From: Pseudoalteromonas sp. S16_S37
GTDB taxonomy: Bacteria; Pseudomonadota; Gammaproteobacteria; Enterobacterales; Alteromonadaceae
Length of the DNA: 64,000 nt
NCBI RefSeq assembly: GCF_014694405.1
Contig: NZ_JAAUWV010000001.1
Coordinates: 1 to 64,000, forward strand
Reading direction: 5' to 3'
Shown here piece by piece: positions 52,271 to 62,382 of this stretch (its first letter is position 1; every line of letters starts with the position of its first letter). The translations under genes and the position numbers were made by a program. The notes below the pieces were generated by a model, which was not told where the DNA came from, ran no database searches, and saw only the letters and a program-made list of their open reading frames with translations.

Positions 52271-53176
52271 ATGAAAATTGCGATTTTATCACGTAACAAA
52301 CAACTTTATTCAACACGCCGCTTGATTGAAGCTGCTAAGCAACGTGGTCATGATATTTTGGTACTGGATGCGCTGCGTTGTTATATGAATATCAACTCAG
52401 ATGAGCCTGAAATTCACTTTAAAGGTGAAAAGGTCATTGAAGTGGATGCAGTTGTACCACGAATTGGTTCATCGGTGACCTTTTACGGCTGCTCAGTACT
52501 TCGTCAATTTGAAATGATGGGTGTATACCCATTGAATGAGTCAGTGGCAATTACGCGCTCAAGAGATAAACTTAGATCGCTACAATTATTGTCTCGCAAA
52601 GGTGTGGGTATGCCGATTACTGGGTTTGCTAGTAAACCAGATGATGTTAAAGACTTATTAGAAATGGTGGGTGGTACACCTGTGGTGATTAAATTGCTAG
52701 AGGGTACCCAAGGCATTGGTGTAGTGCTAGCTGAAACGCGTAAAGCTGCAGAGAGTGTTATTGAAGCATTTATGGGCCTTAAAGCGAATATCATGGTGCA
52801 AGAATACATCAAAGAAGCAGGTGGCGCGGATATTCGCTGCTTTGTTATTGGTGATAAGGTGATTGCAGCAATGAAGCGTCAAGCGCAAGAAGGTGAATTT
52901 CGCTCCAACTTACACCGCGGAGGCAGCGCCAGCTTAGTGCGTATTACACCTGAAGAGCGAAAAACTGCTGTCGCAGCCGCAAAGGCCATGGGTTTAAATG
53001 TGGCTGGTGTGGATTTACTTCGTTCAAGCCGTGGACCATTGGTGATGGAAGTGAACTCTTCTCCAGGCCTTGAAGGTATTGAAAAAGCAACAGGCAAGGA
53101 TATTGCTGGTATGATAATTGATTTTATTGAAAAAAATGCTGCATCTAGGAGGACCGCAACGCGTGGCAAAGGCTAA
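52271..53176 (+). CDS. rimK: S6 glutamate ligase RimK
   Basis: The 301-residue ATP-grasp ligase adds glutamates to the C-terminus of ribosomal protein S6. [20 protein letters not shown] at the start and [19 protein letters not shown], then [20 protein letters not shown] and [13 protein letters not shown], are the ATP-grasp core and metal site. Between rimB and a desuccinylase-family gene. Normal length. Confidence 0.94.
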   Translation: MKIAILSRNKQLYSTRRLIEAAKQRGHDILVLDALRCYMNINSDEPEIHFKGEKVIEVDAVVPRIGSSVTFYGCSVLRQFEMMGVYPLNESVAITRSRDKLRSLQLLSRKGVGMPITGFASKPDDVKDLLEMVGGTPVVIKLLEGTQGIGVVLAETRKAAESVIEAFMGLKANIMVQEYIKEAGGADIRCFVIGDKVIAAMKRQAQEGEFRSNLHRGGSASLVRITPEERKTAVAAAKAMGLNVAGVDLLRSSRGPLVMEVNSSPGLEGIEKATGKDIAGMIIDFIEKNAASRRTATRGKG

Positions 53177-54221
53177 AATAAATAGACCTTTCACTTTACT
53201 AGAAACATCTATTGGTGTGGGTGAGAGAAAAACGCTGTCGCTAGAGATAGCAAAACTGTATACCCACACGCCATTGACTATTCCGATTGAAGTTGTAAAT
53301 GGCTTGGAATCTGGGCCTGTCGTGTTGGTCTGTGCTGCCATTCATGGGGATGAACTCAACGGCGTTGAAATAGTTCGACAATTACTTGCTAAAGTAGATG
53401 TGCAAGATTTAAAAGGCACGCTCATTGCCGTACCTGTTGTGAATGTCTTTGGCTTTGTACAAAAGTCACGTTACTTGCCCGACAGACGAGATCTCAATCG
53501 CTGCTTTCCTGGCTCTGAGCGTGGCTCGTTAGGTGCTAGGATGGCGCACATGTTTTTTTCTCAGGTAGCAAGTTTATGTACGCATATTATTGATTTGCAC
53601 ACAGGTTCAATACACCGTTCTAACTTGCCACAAGTGCGTGCCGATTTATCGTGCCCTGCAACCGCTGAAATTGCACACGCTTTTGGTACGCCTGTAGTGA
53701 TTGACGCTACATTACGTAACGGTTCGCTTCGCAGTGAAGCAAGTAGTCGTAATATCCCTGTCATTACTTATGAAGCCGGAGAAGCCCTGCGTTTTGACCC
53801 AGTTGCGATAGCTGGTGGTTTAAAGGGCGTTGAAAATGTACTTAGAAAGCTAAGAATGCTTAAAGGACGCCGACGCAAAAAGGGTGCAGATGCAGTGATA
53901 GCCGCGTCAACTAGCTGGGTGAGGGCCGAAGTTGACGGCATCGTCCGTGCTCAGGTAAACCTCGGTGAGAGAGTTATGAAGGGGCAGGTACTGGCCTACA
54001 TAGACAACCCGTTAGGTAATAACGAGCTAGCCTTGTTGGCGCCACGCAGTGGTATTGTCATTGGTCAACAAACAATGCCATTAGTAAATGAAGGGGATGC
54101 CGTGTTTCATCTTGCTTTCTTTGCCCATGCAAATAGCATCGTTGAGCAACAGGTAGAGTCGTTTATTGATGAACTAAGCGATGGTAACGAAACCAATGGT
54201 GGTGTGATACTCAATAACTAA
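53163..54221 (+). CDS. Succinylglutamate desuccinylase/aspartoacylase-family protein
   Basis: The 352-residue zinc carboxypeptidase-like protein has the zinc-site start [13 protein letters not shown] (H-x-x-E), then [11 protein letters not shown] and [13 protein letters not shown]. The last ~100 residues add a lipoyl/biotinyl-like tail ([20 protein letters not shown]). Its substrate is not known. GTG 53163 is chosen because AGGAGG (53148-53153) lies 9 bases upstream; it overlaps rimK by 14 bases. The overlap ties it to RimB/RimK, so a role in S6 tail trimming or in glutamyl metabolism is a fair hypothesis. Confidence 0.83.
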   Translation: MAKAKINRPFTLLETSIGVGERKTLSLEIAKLYTHTPLTIPIEVVNGLESGPVVLVCAAIHGDELNGVEIVRQLLAKVDVQDLKGTLIAVPVVNVFGFVQKSRYLPDRRDLNRCFPGSERGSLGARMAHMFFSQVASLCTHIIDLHTGSIHRSNLPQVRADLSCPATAEIAHAFGTPVVIDATLRNGSLRSEASSRNIPVITYEAGEALRFDPVAIAGGLKGVENVLRKLRMLKGRRRKKGADAVIAASTSWVRAEVDGIVRAQVNLGERVMKGQVLAYIDNPLGNNELALLAPRSGIVIGQQTMPLVNEGDAVFHLAFFAHANSIVEQQVESFIDELSDGNETNGGVILNN

Positions 54222-54332
54222 CCTAGCTAGTCAATGAGTGAGCAAACTATAAGCCTGCCAATTGCTTAGCCTGTAAAGCGGCTTTCATACGGTAAAAGTG
54301 AAAGCTCGCGATACATTAAAATAACCAATATG

Positions 54333-54896
54333 TCACTTTTTAGGACCTAAAACGCGTTTTATTGTAGGCGTTTTAGGTTTGCTAGGTTCTTGATTGAGCA
54401 CTAAAACAGGCCGAGTGACAAACAGGTTATTTGGATAAATAACGCGATTCCCATCAACACTTTTTAGCACCACATTCATCAATCCCATTTCAATAATGCA
54501 GCCTTCAACGTGGTTTGCGCCGTCAACGATTCTAACCCAGTTACCAACACGGCAGTAATTTTGTATAAACATTAATAAGAAGGAGGTGAGATTGCTCAGT
54601 AAAGACCAAGCGGCAAATAACGCCACGCCAAGCATAGCAAACAAAGAAGAGCCAAGTACCAGTAAGCCCCGCAATTCAATACCCCAAAATACCAATAGCA
54701 TACACACCAGTACCATAGCAGTTATCATTTTAAGCAGTAACTCAGCTCTGAGCTGACGGTGAGGGTCGATTTTGCCCTGTGTTACTTTTTCTAAAAGACG
54801 TCGACTGAACTTTAAAATAACTGGAAAGAGCAATAAAACAACAATAGTGACGATTAAACGGTATTGCTCGCTCAAAAAGGTCATAAGATAAGACAA
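54333..54896 (-). CDS. MscS-family mechanosensitive channel (small)
   Basis: The 187-residue protein has three to four N-terminal membrane helices (from LIVTIVVLLLFPVILKF) and then the MscS pore/beta domain: LFAAWSLLSNLTSFLLMFIQ, NYCRVGNWVRI and NVVLKSVDGNRVIYPNNLFV. It is short because it lacks the large C-terminal vestibule. Likely opens under osmotic downshock. Convergent with the preceding operon. Confidence 0.83.
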   Translation of the reverse strand: MSYLMTFLSEQYRLIVTIVVLLLFPVILKFSRRLLEKVTQGKIDPHRQLRAELLLKMITAMVLVCMLLVFWGIELRGLLVLGSSLFAMLGVALFAAWSLLSNLTSFLLMFIQNYCRVGNWVRIVDGANHVEGCIIEMGLMNVVLKSVDGNRVIYPNNLFVTRPVLVLNQEPSKPKTPTIKRVLGPKK

Positions 54897-54955
54897 AATA
54901 GTGTGATCTCTTAGCTGAAATAGTATAGCTATATCATATCGCTAGGGAAGATTGG

Positions 54956-56653
54956 TTAAAAGCGATTCTTAACTGTGAATAGCCACTGTACGCCATCTAT
55001 GTTGTCAGGAGCATTTATTGGCGTGGCTACATCTAAATGCAACACTAACCCTGCATTAGCACGACTAGGTGCGAGGCGCAGACCCATACCAATGTTTTTA
55101 AGATAGTTCGGGTCGCTGTTGACTAAACTATTACCTCTGACTCGACCAATATCAAAAAAGATTGCACCACCGACCTTAAATAACTGCAGTAAATCATATT
55201 CCCAGTAGTAGCGCTTTTCTAAATTAACTAAAACGCTTTTACTTCCGTGTTGATATTTAATTGGGTAGCCACGTAAACCAGTTTCTCCACCCAGTGTTAA
55301 CTGCACATCTTCAGTTAGGTTTTTGGCAAAGCGTAGCTGTACTTTTGCATACCAAGATTGATACAAACTCGTGTTTAAGTAATATTCAAACGTGGCTTGA
55401 GAGAGCATATTACGAGCCGTATTTTGCTCACTATTCCACTGGCCATTGAGTGCTAATTCGGTTCGCCATAAGCTTCTATCTGAGGTGTAGTGCGCTTTTT
55501 GCAACGAGAGTTGGTAGATAAAGTGACTCTCATCGTTACTCAATTGGTCATCGGAGTAGCCAATCAAGGCATTGATATTCCATCCTAAATTGAGGTCTTC
55601 TGTGCGATATATCGAGTCGAAATTTCGCACTTTTATAAAATTGTCTTCAAACCAGTGTGCTTGTAGATAGGGATAAGAAAGCCTTCTGTTTTTTGCCAGT
55701 GGCAATTTAGTCGCTGCTGTCGCAATAAAAGTATCTTCTTGATTGCGAACGCCAAGACTCAAGCGCTGCGTCCAGCTATTTTGTAGCGCTGTGGCTGCGC
55801 CCAAATAGATATCGGAGACCTTACTTGTATGGTCATACTCAGAGACAACTTCACCTGCTTGGTATAAAGATTCCGTGCGTTGATTATGAAAATCCGATAT
55901 CCCGTAGCTATAAGGAGCATCGGTAGAATAAAAAGGATATTGAATGCCTAGGTAGTGGCGTTTTCCATCACTGTTGTCTGCATACTCAATGCGCCCCCGA
56001 TAGCGGGTTGATAAAATATGCGGGTCATCGTAGATAAATAAGTATCCAGAGCGGTCTTTATCATTGGTTTGAGTGAGTGATAAACGTTTTCCCCAGCCAA
56101 ATAAATTACTTTCTCTAAAACCGATCCTAGATGAATTTTCGCCGCCACTGCGACTAAAGCTCAGTTCTGGCAGTAGCGTCCACAAGTCACGGGTAACAAC
56201 ACTCACCTCTATATTGCCATCACAATCTTCTTCGGCAAATACTCTGGCATCATATAAAAAGTTTTGACTACGTAGTAAACGCTCAGATTCGATTAGCTTC
56301 TTTTGAGAATAACCGTCGCCTTCTTGGAACAATAATATACTGCGTAGTACTTCGGGTTTCGTCGTTATATGAGCACGGTTAGCAAAACGAAATAACGCGT
56401 TGTTCTCTTCTGGGATGCTGGTATCAAATACGTTGAGTTGATGAAAGCTGATGGTTTTTATTCTTTTGTTGCTGCCTTCTTCAGGTAGCTTTATCGCTTT
56501 ATCTAATTGCCTATTAAGGTCGCTATTAAGCGCCTCAAGCGGTCTTTGATTTGCGCAACTGTGGATGATATTGCCGAACTCGCTAGACAGCACCAAGGGG
56601 CTCAGGAGGAAGCTGAAAATGATGAGAATTAGATTGCATTTTAGCGCCTTCAT
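54956..56653 (-). CDS. BamA/TamA-like outer-membrane surface antigen
   Basis: The 565-residue protein starts with a signal peptide (MKALKCNLILIIFSFLLSPL). A POTRA-like part follows (FRFANRAHITTKPEVLRSIL, then LFQEGDGYSQKKLIESERLL), and the rest is a beta barrel ending in LFTVKNRF with terminal Phe, the C-terminal signature for insertion. LTLGGETGLRGYPIKYQHGS is the conserved loop of the Omp85/two-partner family. Function unknown; length is less than BamA (about 800). Confidence 0.85.
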   Translation of the reverse strand: MKALKCNLILIIFSFLLSPLVLSSEFGNIIHSCANQRPLEALNSDLNRQLDKAIKLPEEGSNKRIKTISFHQLNVFDTSIPEENNALFRFANRAHITTKPEVLRSILLFQEGDGYSQKKLIESERLLRSQNFLYDARVFAEEDCDGNIEVSVVTRDLWTLLPELSFSRSGGENSSRIGFRESNLFGWGKRLSLTQTNDKDRSGYLFIYDDPHILSTRYRGRIEYADNSDGKRHYLGIQYPFYSTDAPYSYGISDFHNQRTESLYQAGEVVSEYDHTSKVSDIYLGAATALQNSWTQRLSLGVRNQEDTFIATAATKLPLAKNRRLSYPYLQAHWFEDNFIKVRNFDSIYRTEDLNLGWNINALIGYSDDQLSNDESHFIYQLSLQKAHYTSDRSLWRTELALNGQWNSEQNTARNMLSQATFEYYLNTSLYQSWYAKVQLRFAKNLTEDVQLTLGGETGLRGYPIKYQHGSKSVLVNLEKRYYWEYDLLQLFKVGGAIFFDIGRVRGNSLVNSDPNYLKNIGMGLRLAPSRANAGLVLHLDVATPINAPDNIDGVQWLFTVKNRF

Positions 56654-56731
56654 TCACAGCTCCCGAAGAATTATCTAGTCATATGAATCTGTTACTATAG
56701 TTAACCTGTTACCTTTAAGTCTATTGCATTA

Positions 56732-57028
56732 TCAAGAATTTGATAGGAACAATTGCTTTAAATTGTCTAACTGAGCTTGTGCATCATGACCTTCTGGCGA
56801 GACCCAAATACTCTCACTGTAGTGCTCAAAGTTAAGGTTGAAGTTATGCTCAGCGTAGCAAAAGCGCAGTTGATGGCGGTCTGCGCCTTGGGCATATTCT
56901 AATATTTTTATCTGCTCAGGGAAGTGTAAAAATATTTTCGCCCATAGTTCAAATTCGTCCGCGTCGGGTAGGCAGTTTGGGGTAATGACCAGTACTTGGT
57001 GTTCAAAATCAAGTTCAATTTTGCTCAT
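56732..57028 (-). CDS. Small conserved protein (DUF3630-like)
   Basis: The 98-residue acidic soluble protein (MSKIELDFEHQVLVITPNCL) resembles, from memory, the DUF3630 family found near recQ in Alteromonadales. It starts 17 bp after recQ on the same strand. No function known. Confidence 0.65.
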   Translation of the reverse strand: MSKIELDFEHQVLVITPNCLPDADEFELWAKIFLHFPEQIKILEYAQGADRHQLRFCYAEHNFNLNFEHYSESIWVSPEGHDAQAQLDNLKQLFLSNS

Positions 57029-57045
57029 TTAATATCTCTTGGTGA

Positions 57046-58863
57046 TTAGCTAGCGGCAAGGTAGTTGCGGATCAACTGCATAAAAGGCGCGCCATATTTA
57101 CTGAGTTTGGTAAATCCTACACCGGAAATTTTCAAAAATTCGCTGTCGTTAGTTGGCATAAGCTGCGCCATTTCAGCCAACGTTTTATCATTGAATACTA
57201 CATAAGGTGGGACATCATCTTCATCAGCTAGCTCTTTTCGCAAGCTACGCAGTTTCGCAAACAGCTTTTTATCATAATTAAACTGGGCAAGTTTATCTTG
57301 ATAAACGTGTTTGGCCTGTAATCTAGGCTCTGCAAGTTGCAAAGCATACTCGCCTTTTAACACCGCACGTGCCGCTTCGGTTAAACGTAAGCTAGCACCT
57401 TGAGTAATATCTTGCGTGAGCAAACCATGGTGGATTAACTGTCTGAGTACGCTGAGCCAATACTCATTGCTGTGCTCTTTACCAATGCCGTAAGTGCTCA
57501 GTGTGTGGTGCTGATTATCTCTAATGCGACTGGTATTTGCACCGCGTAATACATCGACGATATAACCTAAGCCAAATCTTTGCTCGGCACGATATACGCA
57601 TGATAAGGCTTGTTGTGCCACCAGTGTGCCGTCAAAACGTTTCGGAGGGTTGAGGCAAATATCGCAGTTACCACAAGGCTCTCGTTGATATTCGCTAAAA
57701 TAGTTAAGTAGTATTTGTCGACGACATGTTTGTGCTTCGGCAAAACTTGCCATGGCATTAAAGCGCTGCTCTTCAACTCTGCGTCTATGTTCGTCTTCAA
57801 TATCTTCAAAAAAGCGTTTTACACGACCGATATCAGCAGGGTCAAAATACATGATGGCTTCTGCCGCGAGCCCATCTCGACCTGCACGCCCTGTCTCTTG
57901 ATAGTATGCTTCAATACTTTTGGGAATATCGTAGTGCAGCACAAAACGAACGTTAGATTTGTTGATACCCATACCGAATGCAACCGTTGCTACCACGATA
58001 TGGATGTCGTCTCTGGCAAATGCAGTTTGCACAAATTGACGTTGCTCGTTACTCATTCCCGCATGATAAGCAGCAGCATTGAATCCTGCATCCGCTAATT
58101 TCTGGGCTATGTCATCAACACGTTTTCTACTGGTACAGTAAATAATACCGCTTTGGCCTTTTTGCATTCTTAAGTAACGCATTAGTTGTGACAGTGGCTT
58201 GAACTTTTCTTCAATGGTGTAGCGAATGTTGGGTCTGTCGAAGCTACCAGTGTAGATATAGGGCTGGTTAAGGCCCAGCTGTTGCACTATGTCTCTGCGC
58301 GTAGCGGTATCGGCTGTTGCTGTGAGTGCCATCATGGGCACTGTCGGGAAATGTTGTTTAAGCTCGCTCAAGCGGCAATAGTGGGGTCTAAAGTCATGCC
58401 CCCAGTGTGATACACAGTGGGCTTCATCGATGGCGAACAAACTGATATTTAACTGCTTTAGGCGCTCTTTAAATTCATACTGAAGCACTTTTTCAGGCGC
58501 AACATAGAGTAGCTTTATGTCGCCCATGTGTAAGCGGTGATAGATAACTTGTTGCTGTTCAAAAGTGAGGCTGTTATTAACAAATTCAGCTTTTATTTCC
58601 AATGCTTGCAATTGTGCAACTTGGTCTTGCATCAAAGAAATGAGCGGAGATATAACAACGGTTAATCCGGGTAAAGTCAGCGCAGGGATTTGATAGCAAA
58701 GGGATTTTCCACCACCAGTTGGTAGCAAAACTAAAGCATCTTGTGACTCCAATACGGCATTGATCACCGCATTTTGGCCATCACGAAACTCACTGTAGCC
58801 AAAAACGTCTTTGAGCACAGTGTACGTATGAGTTTGATCAGTTTGAAGCACTTGGTTTTCCAT
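57046..58863 (-). CDS. recQ: ATP-dependent DNA helicase RecQ
   Basis: The 605-residue 3'-5' helicase has Walker A (LLPTGGGKSLCYQIPAL), the DEAH box (AIDEAHCVSHWGHDFRP), motif VI (YQETGRAGRDG), the RQC zinc site (CRRQI...CGNCDIC) and a C-terminal HRDC domain (FAKLRSLRKELADEDDVPPY). Works in recombination and repair. Normal length. Confidence 0.95.
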   Translation of the reverse strand: MENQVLQTDQTHTYTVLKDVFGYSEFRDGQNAVINAVLESQDALVLLPTGGGKSLCYQIPALTLPGLTVVISPLISLMQDQVAQLQALEIKAEFVNNSLTFEQQQVIYHRLHMGDIKLLYVAPEKVLQYEFKERLKQLNISLFAIDEAHCVSHWGHDFRPHYCRLSELKQHFPTVPMMALTATADTATRRDIVQQLGLNQPYIYTGSFDRPNIRYTIEEKFKPLSQLMRYLRMQKGQSGIIYCTSRKRVDDIAQKLADAGFNAAAYHAGMSNEQRQFVQTAFARDDIHIVVATVAFGMGINKSNVRFVLHYDIPKSIEAYYQETGRAGRDGLAAEAIMYFDPADIGRVKRFFEDIEDEHRRRVEEQRFNAMASFAEAQTCRRQILLNYFSEYQREPCGNCDICLNPPKRFDGTLVAQQALSCVYRAEQRFGLGYIVDVLRGANTSRIRDNQHHTLSTYGIGKEHSNEYWLSVLRQLIHHGLLTQDITQGASLRLTEAARAVLKGEYALQLAEPRLQAKHVYQDKLAQFNYDKKLFAKLRSLRKELADEDDVPPYVVFNDKTLAEMAQLMPTNDSEFLKISGVGFTKLSKYGAPFMQLIRNYLAAS

Positions 58864-58971
58864 CGCCGAGCATTCTAGAGGTTTTTCATTCGATTGTCTG
58901 TAATTTTTAGCGCTTGCAAAATAGGCAAGTTAAGCATAACTTTTACTGGTCAGATGAGTTTTGAGGTAAGT

Positions 58972-59427
58972 ATGGATAGAGCGTTGTTAATCAGTCAAGT
59001 GGGCAATATTTTTGTTGAGAAAATGCCATTTAATCGCTTTCTCGGCATCACTATAAAAGAATTAAATGCTGAAAGTGCGCGTATCGAATTGCCGTGGCAA
59101 GATGAGTTTATTGGTAATCCAACACAAAAAATCCTTCATGGTGGTGTTATTTCTGCGGTGTTAGACAATGTTGGTGGAATGCTCGCAGCTGCATCAATTA
59201 TAAATAAACTAGCAGATGAAGAGCTCAGCAGTGTGCCAGCTAAATTAGCAACACTTGGGACCATAGATATTCGTACTGATTTTCTACGCCCTGGAAGAGG
59301 CGAATACTTCATTGCGAGTGCAACTTTAATACGTTCGGGCAATAAAGTGTGCGTTTGTAGAATGGAGTTGCATAACGAGGAAGGGGTTCAAATCGCATTT
59401 GGAACAGGGACCTATTTAGTCGGTTGA
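58972..59427 (+). CDS. Hotdog-fold thioesterase (YigI/PaaI-like)
   Basis: The 151-residue protein has the hotdog pattern: GNPTQKILHGGVISAVLDNV with HGG-x-I-x-x-x-x-D, and a LRPGRGEYFIASATLIR strand. It probably hydrolyses acyl-CoA esters. ATG 58972 is preferred over 58894 or 58954 because GAGG lies about 6 bases before it. Divergent from recQ. Confidence 0.82.
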   Translation: MDRALLISQVGNIFVEKMPFNRFLGITIKELNAESARIELPWQDEFIGNPTQKILHGGVISAVLDNVGGMLAAASIINKLADEELSSVPAKLATLGTIDIRTDFLRPGRGEYFIASATLIRSGNKVCVCRMELHNEEGVQIAFGTGTYLVG

Positions 59428-59580
59428 ACGGCAGTTATAGGTATATGCATTATTATAAAAAATGCAGGCGATTAATGGTGTTTAGTTAATGCCATTAATT
59501 TAACAAAGCGATTACCTCAATTTGACGAATAACTGCAAAGAAAGTAGGTATAATGCTGCCTCTAAATTGAAGGGGGTAGT

Positions 59581-60483
59581 ATGGGCCAAGAAAACGCAGA
59601 ACAAAAAGGCTATCTTTTTGCTTCGTTGGCATTTTTGATGTGGGGCTTAGCACCTATTTACTTTAAGCAAATAGACTTTATTGATGCTATGGAAATCTTA
59701 GTGCATCGAGTCATTTGGTCGGTTGTATTTATTGCTGTCATAGTTGGGCTTTTAAAGCAGTGGCATAAAGTACAGCATATTATTAAAAAGCCGAAGCTAC
59801 TGTTAATGCTATGTGTAAGTGCTTGCTTATTGGGCTTTAACTGGGGGTTGTTCATTTGGGCTGTAAATAATGAGCACATGCTTGATACAAGTTTGGGATA
59901 TTACATAAACCCACTACTGAACGTGCTTTTGGGGATGATTTTTTTGGCAGAACGGCTGAGAAAATGGCAACTTGTTGCGGTTGGCTTTGCTGTTGTTGGT
60001 GTGCTGATCCAAGTTGTAAGTTTTGGCTCTTTTCCTGTTATTGCTTTTGCCTTGGCGAGTTCTTTTTCCGTTTACGGCTTAATCCGCAAGAAAGTGCCAG
60101 TGGAGTCCTTGCCTGGGCTACTGCTTGAAGCTGCAATCTTGTTGCCGTTAGCCCTTGCATATTGGTATTTTTCTGCTCCAACGACTACTTCAGACTTGAG
60201 CGAAAACAGTATTTTAATCAATATACTATTGATAAGTGCGGGAGTTGTTACTACGCTACCCTTGTTGTGCTTTACTGCTGCAGCAAAACGGATCCCATAT
60301 TCTACGTTAGGGTTTTTCCAGTATATTGGGCCAAGTCTAATGTTTGTTTTAGCGGTTGTTTTTTATGGTGAAGAGTTTACTGCGCAACGTGTGGTCACAT
60401 TCGTTTTTATTTGGAGTGCATTAGCGTTATTTAGTTGGGACGCTTATCAATTCTCTAGAAAGCTTCGAAAACAGCAAGCTTAA
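59581..60483 (+). CDS. rarD: RarD-family EamA transporter
   Basis: The 300-residue membrane protein has about 10 helices. LMWGLAPIYFKQIDFIDAME at the start and TSLGYYINPLLNVLLGMIFL are typical of RarD (drug/metabolite transporter superfamily). Substrate unknown. AGGGGG lies before ATG 59581; TATAAT at 59549-59554 is a likely -10, with TTGACG (59522) at a 21-base distance, which is longer than ideal. Confidence 0.87.
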   Translation: MGQENAEQKGYLFASLAFLMWGLAPIYFKQIDFIDAMEILVHRVIWSVVFIAVIVGLLKQWHKVQHIIKKPKLLLMLCVSACLLGFNWGLFIWAVNNEHMLDTSLGYYINPLLNVLLGMIFLAERLRKWQLVAVGFAVVGVLIQVVSFGSFPVIAFALASSFSVYGLIRKKVPVESLPGLLLEAAILLPLALAYWYFSAPTTTSDLSENSILINILLISAGVVTTLPLLCFTAAAKRIPYSTLGFFQYIGPSLMFVLAVVFYGEEFTAQRVVTFVFIWSALALFSWDAYQFSRKLRKQQA

Positions 60484-60499
60484 AGGCCTAACATTGTTG

Positions 60500-60544
60500 G
60501 CAAAAGAGTTAGAGAACAACTCGGTTTCTACCTAACTCTTTTGC
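60500..60544. terminator. Shared hairpin between rarD and the REC-REC-GGDEF gene
   Basis: GCAAAAGAGTTAG and CTAACTCTTTTGC form a perfect 13-bp inverted repeat with a 19-base loop. It contains the stop codon of the minus-strand gene (60509-60511). It can act for the plus strand; for the minus strand it overlaps the coding end. Confidence 0.6.
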
Positions 60545-61744
60545 TTTATAGAGTTTTTTATCAGCGTCTTTTAATAGCTCGTCTATCTCGTTTTCTTGCA
60601 TTGATACAAACCCAACAGAAACCGTAAACTGTATATTATGTTGCGTAAAGGAGCGGCTATTAAGCTCGATGTATTTGCGAAATTGTTCTAGCTGTTTACT
60701 GTTTTCTTGCTCATCATTGCTATTGAAATAAATAACAAACTCTTCTCCTCCTAGCCTTGCTAACAGTTGCTCAGAGAAAAACTTATCAAAAACTTTTGCA
60801 AGTGCTACAAGTACATCGTCACCAGCATCATGGCCATAATCATCATTAATACGCTTAAAGTGATCAATGTCTATCATGGATACTTGGCTAGCTTGATTGT
60901 TGATCGCACGTATTTTTTGAAATTTTTTGGCTTGCTCAAAAAAATATCTACGATTGGGAAGCTTGGTTAAATAGTCAGTATTAGCTTGCAACTTAATAGT
61001 CGCTATTTGGTCTAGCATATCGACGTTCAAACTAAGTCGACAATAAAACTCTTCTGCGTTAAATGGTTTTCGCAAGTAATCATTCGCACCACTTTTTAAA
61101 AAGCGTGCAGACAAGTGCGGTGAATCCGAACCAGATACACCAATAATCACTTTATCTTCATTGCTGTACAAACGACGAATTTCGACGCACAACTCATCTC
61201 CATTCATTCTTGGCATTTCGTTGTCAGCGATAATGACTGAAATATCTGGGTTTTGCTGTAATACTTCGAGCGCCTCTACACCATCTTTAGCCTCTAGCAC
61301 TTGATACTTATGTCGATACAATAAATTACTGATATATAATCGTGAATGACGAGAATCTTCAACCACCAGCACTTTTACTGTTTCATTGCGAGGTAGGCGG
61401 GTAAGCTGCTTTTTTAGATATTGATAAGCTTGTTTATTTTCTTTGGTGATGTAATCAATGATGGGATATTTATCAACCGTTTCCCTCGTGCGTTTATCAA
61501 TATTCCCAGTCATTACAATGGTTGGGATCTCTGCATTTACCGTGACTGGTATGGCTTCACCGTTAGGCGCGTCGGGTAGAATAAAATCAACAACGGCGCA
61601 GAAATAATGGTGCTCACTAATTAACACTTGTGCTTGTGCCAGTGATTGAGCTATATCAGCTTCATAACCACAAGATACCGCGATATGCTTTTGTACTGTG
61701 GCAATGGTTGGGGTATCTTCTACGATAAGTATTCTATGGGTCAC
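60509..61744 (-). CDS. REC-REC-GGDEF diguanylate cyclase (PleD-like)
   Basis: The 411-residue protein has two receiver domains and a C-terminal GGDEF domain. REC1 (about 3-120) has its phospho-Asp in CAVVDFILPDAPNG; REC2 (about 130-245) in SVIIADNEMPRMNGDE. The GGDEF domain has GGEEF intact (LLARLGGEEFVIYF), so it should make c-di-GMP when phosphorylated. The inhibitory site R-x-x-D five residues upstream is missing (FSEQLLARLGGEEF), so product inhibition may be weak. No histidine kinase nearby. Confidence 0.9.
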   Translation of the reverse strand: MTHRILIVEDTPTIATVQKHIAVSCGYEADIAQSLAQAQVLISEHHYFCAVVDFILPDAPNGEAIPVTVNAEIPTIVMTGNIDKRTRETVDKYPIIDYITKENKQAYQYLKKQLTRLPRNETVKVLVVEDSRHSRLYISNLLYRHKYQVLEAKDGVEALEVLQQNPDISVIIADNEMPRMNGDELCVEIRRLYSNEDKVIIGVSGSDSPHLSARFLKSGANDYLRKPFNAEEFYCRLSLNVDMLDQIATIKLQANTDYLTKLPNRRYFFEQAKKFQKIRAINNQASQVSMIDIDHFKRINDDYGHDAGDDVLVALAKVFDKFFSEQLLARLGGEEFVIYFNSNDEQENSKQLEQFRKYIELNSRSFTQHNIQFTVSVGFVSMQENEIDELLKDADKKLYKAKELGRNRVVL

Positions 61745-61896
61745 TATGCGGCCTTGTTATATTTTTGTGCACGTTTAAGTTTTAAACTGATCTACTCAAA
61801 AATGCAATGCATGTGAATGAGTTAATTTAGAAAGTGTAGTATAAACTGAAGGCTAAAAATAGTTGGTTGGCGTGTTGGAAGTGCGTAGCTTAAATG

Positions 61897-61919
61897 AGGT
61901 GCGCCAAAAAGACGCACCT
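61897..61919. other. Hairpin after maoP
   Basis: AGGTGCG, loop CCAAAAAGA, CGCACCT. It lies just downstream of maoP (minus strand). There is no T-run after it on the minus strand, so it is only a weak terminator candidate. Confidence 0.4.
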
Positions 61920-61926
61920 GATGGGA

Positions 61927-62295
61927 TTATAGATCGTCGTCAGCGCTATATGCTGGGGTATACGAGTCTGGTACTGCTCTTGAGCGACCAAATAGCGTAT
62001 GAAATTTTGTTTTACAGGTTGTGAGCTTTAAATATTTTGCCCAAGCACGTTCAATTATGTTACTTGGCGGGAGCTGTCCTTCCATGACATTAACAAATTG
62101 TAGTTGAAAACTATTTTGTGGTTCGCAGTCTTTGTTGTATAAGCTTTTTAATAATACACCGTGTTGTTCAAGAGCCTGAGCTTCGGCGAGCGTAAAGTGA
62201 CCGCTGCGGCTAAATCCTCTTGGAAAATTGGCATCGTCATAAAAAGCGCGAGGGCTTACAAAAGCATTGCGTAAATTCGCTAGGTTCTGATCCAT
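61927..62295 (-). CDS. maoP: MaoP (DUF413) macrodomain Ori protein
   Basis: The 122-residue protein has the DUF413 pattern (FYDDANFPRGFSRSGHFTLA, then EAQALEQHG). In E. coli MaoP, with the maoS site, organises the Ori macrodomain. The gene is divergent from hdfR, as in E. coli. The maoS site was not searched for beyond the spacer. Confidence 0.88.
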   Translation of the reverse strand: MDQNLANLRNAFVSPRAFYDDANFPRGFSRSGHFTLAEAQALEQHGVLLKSLYNKDCEPQNSFQLQFVNVMEGQLPPSNIIERAWAKYLKLTTCKTKFHTLFGRSRAVPDSYTPAYSADDDL

Positions 62296-62382
62296 AACTC
62301 AATCCTCACATTGATATTGGGTGGAGTATGGATCAGGATTAGAATTTTTTTAAACAAGTTTTTTTTATCGTAAGGAACAAAA

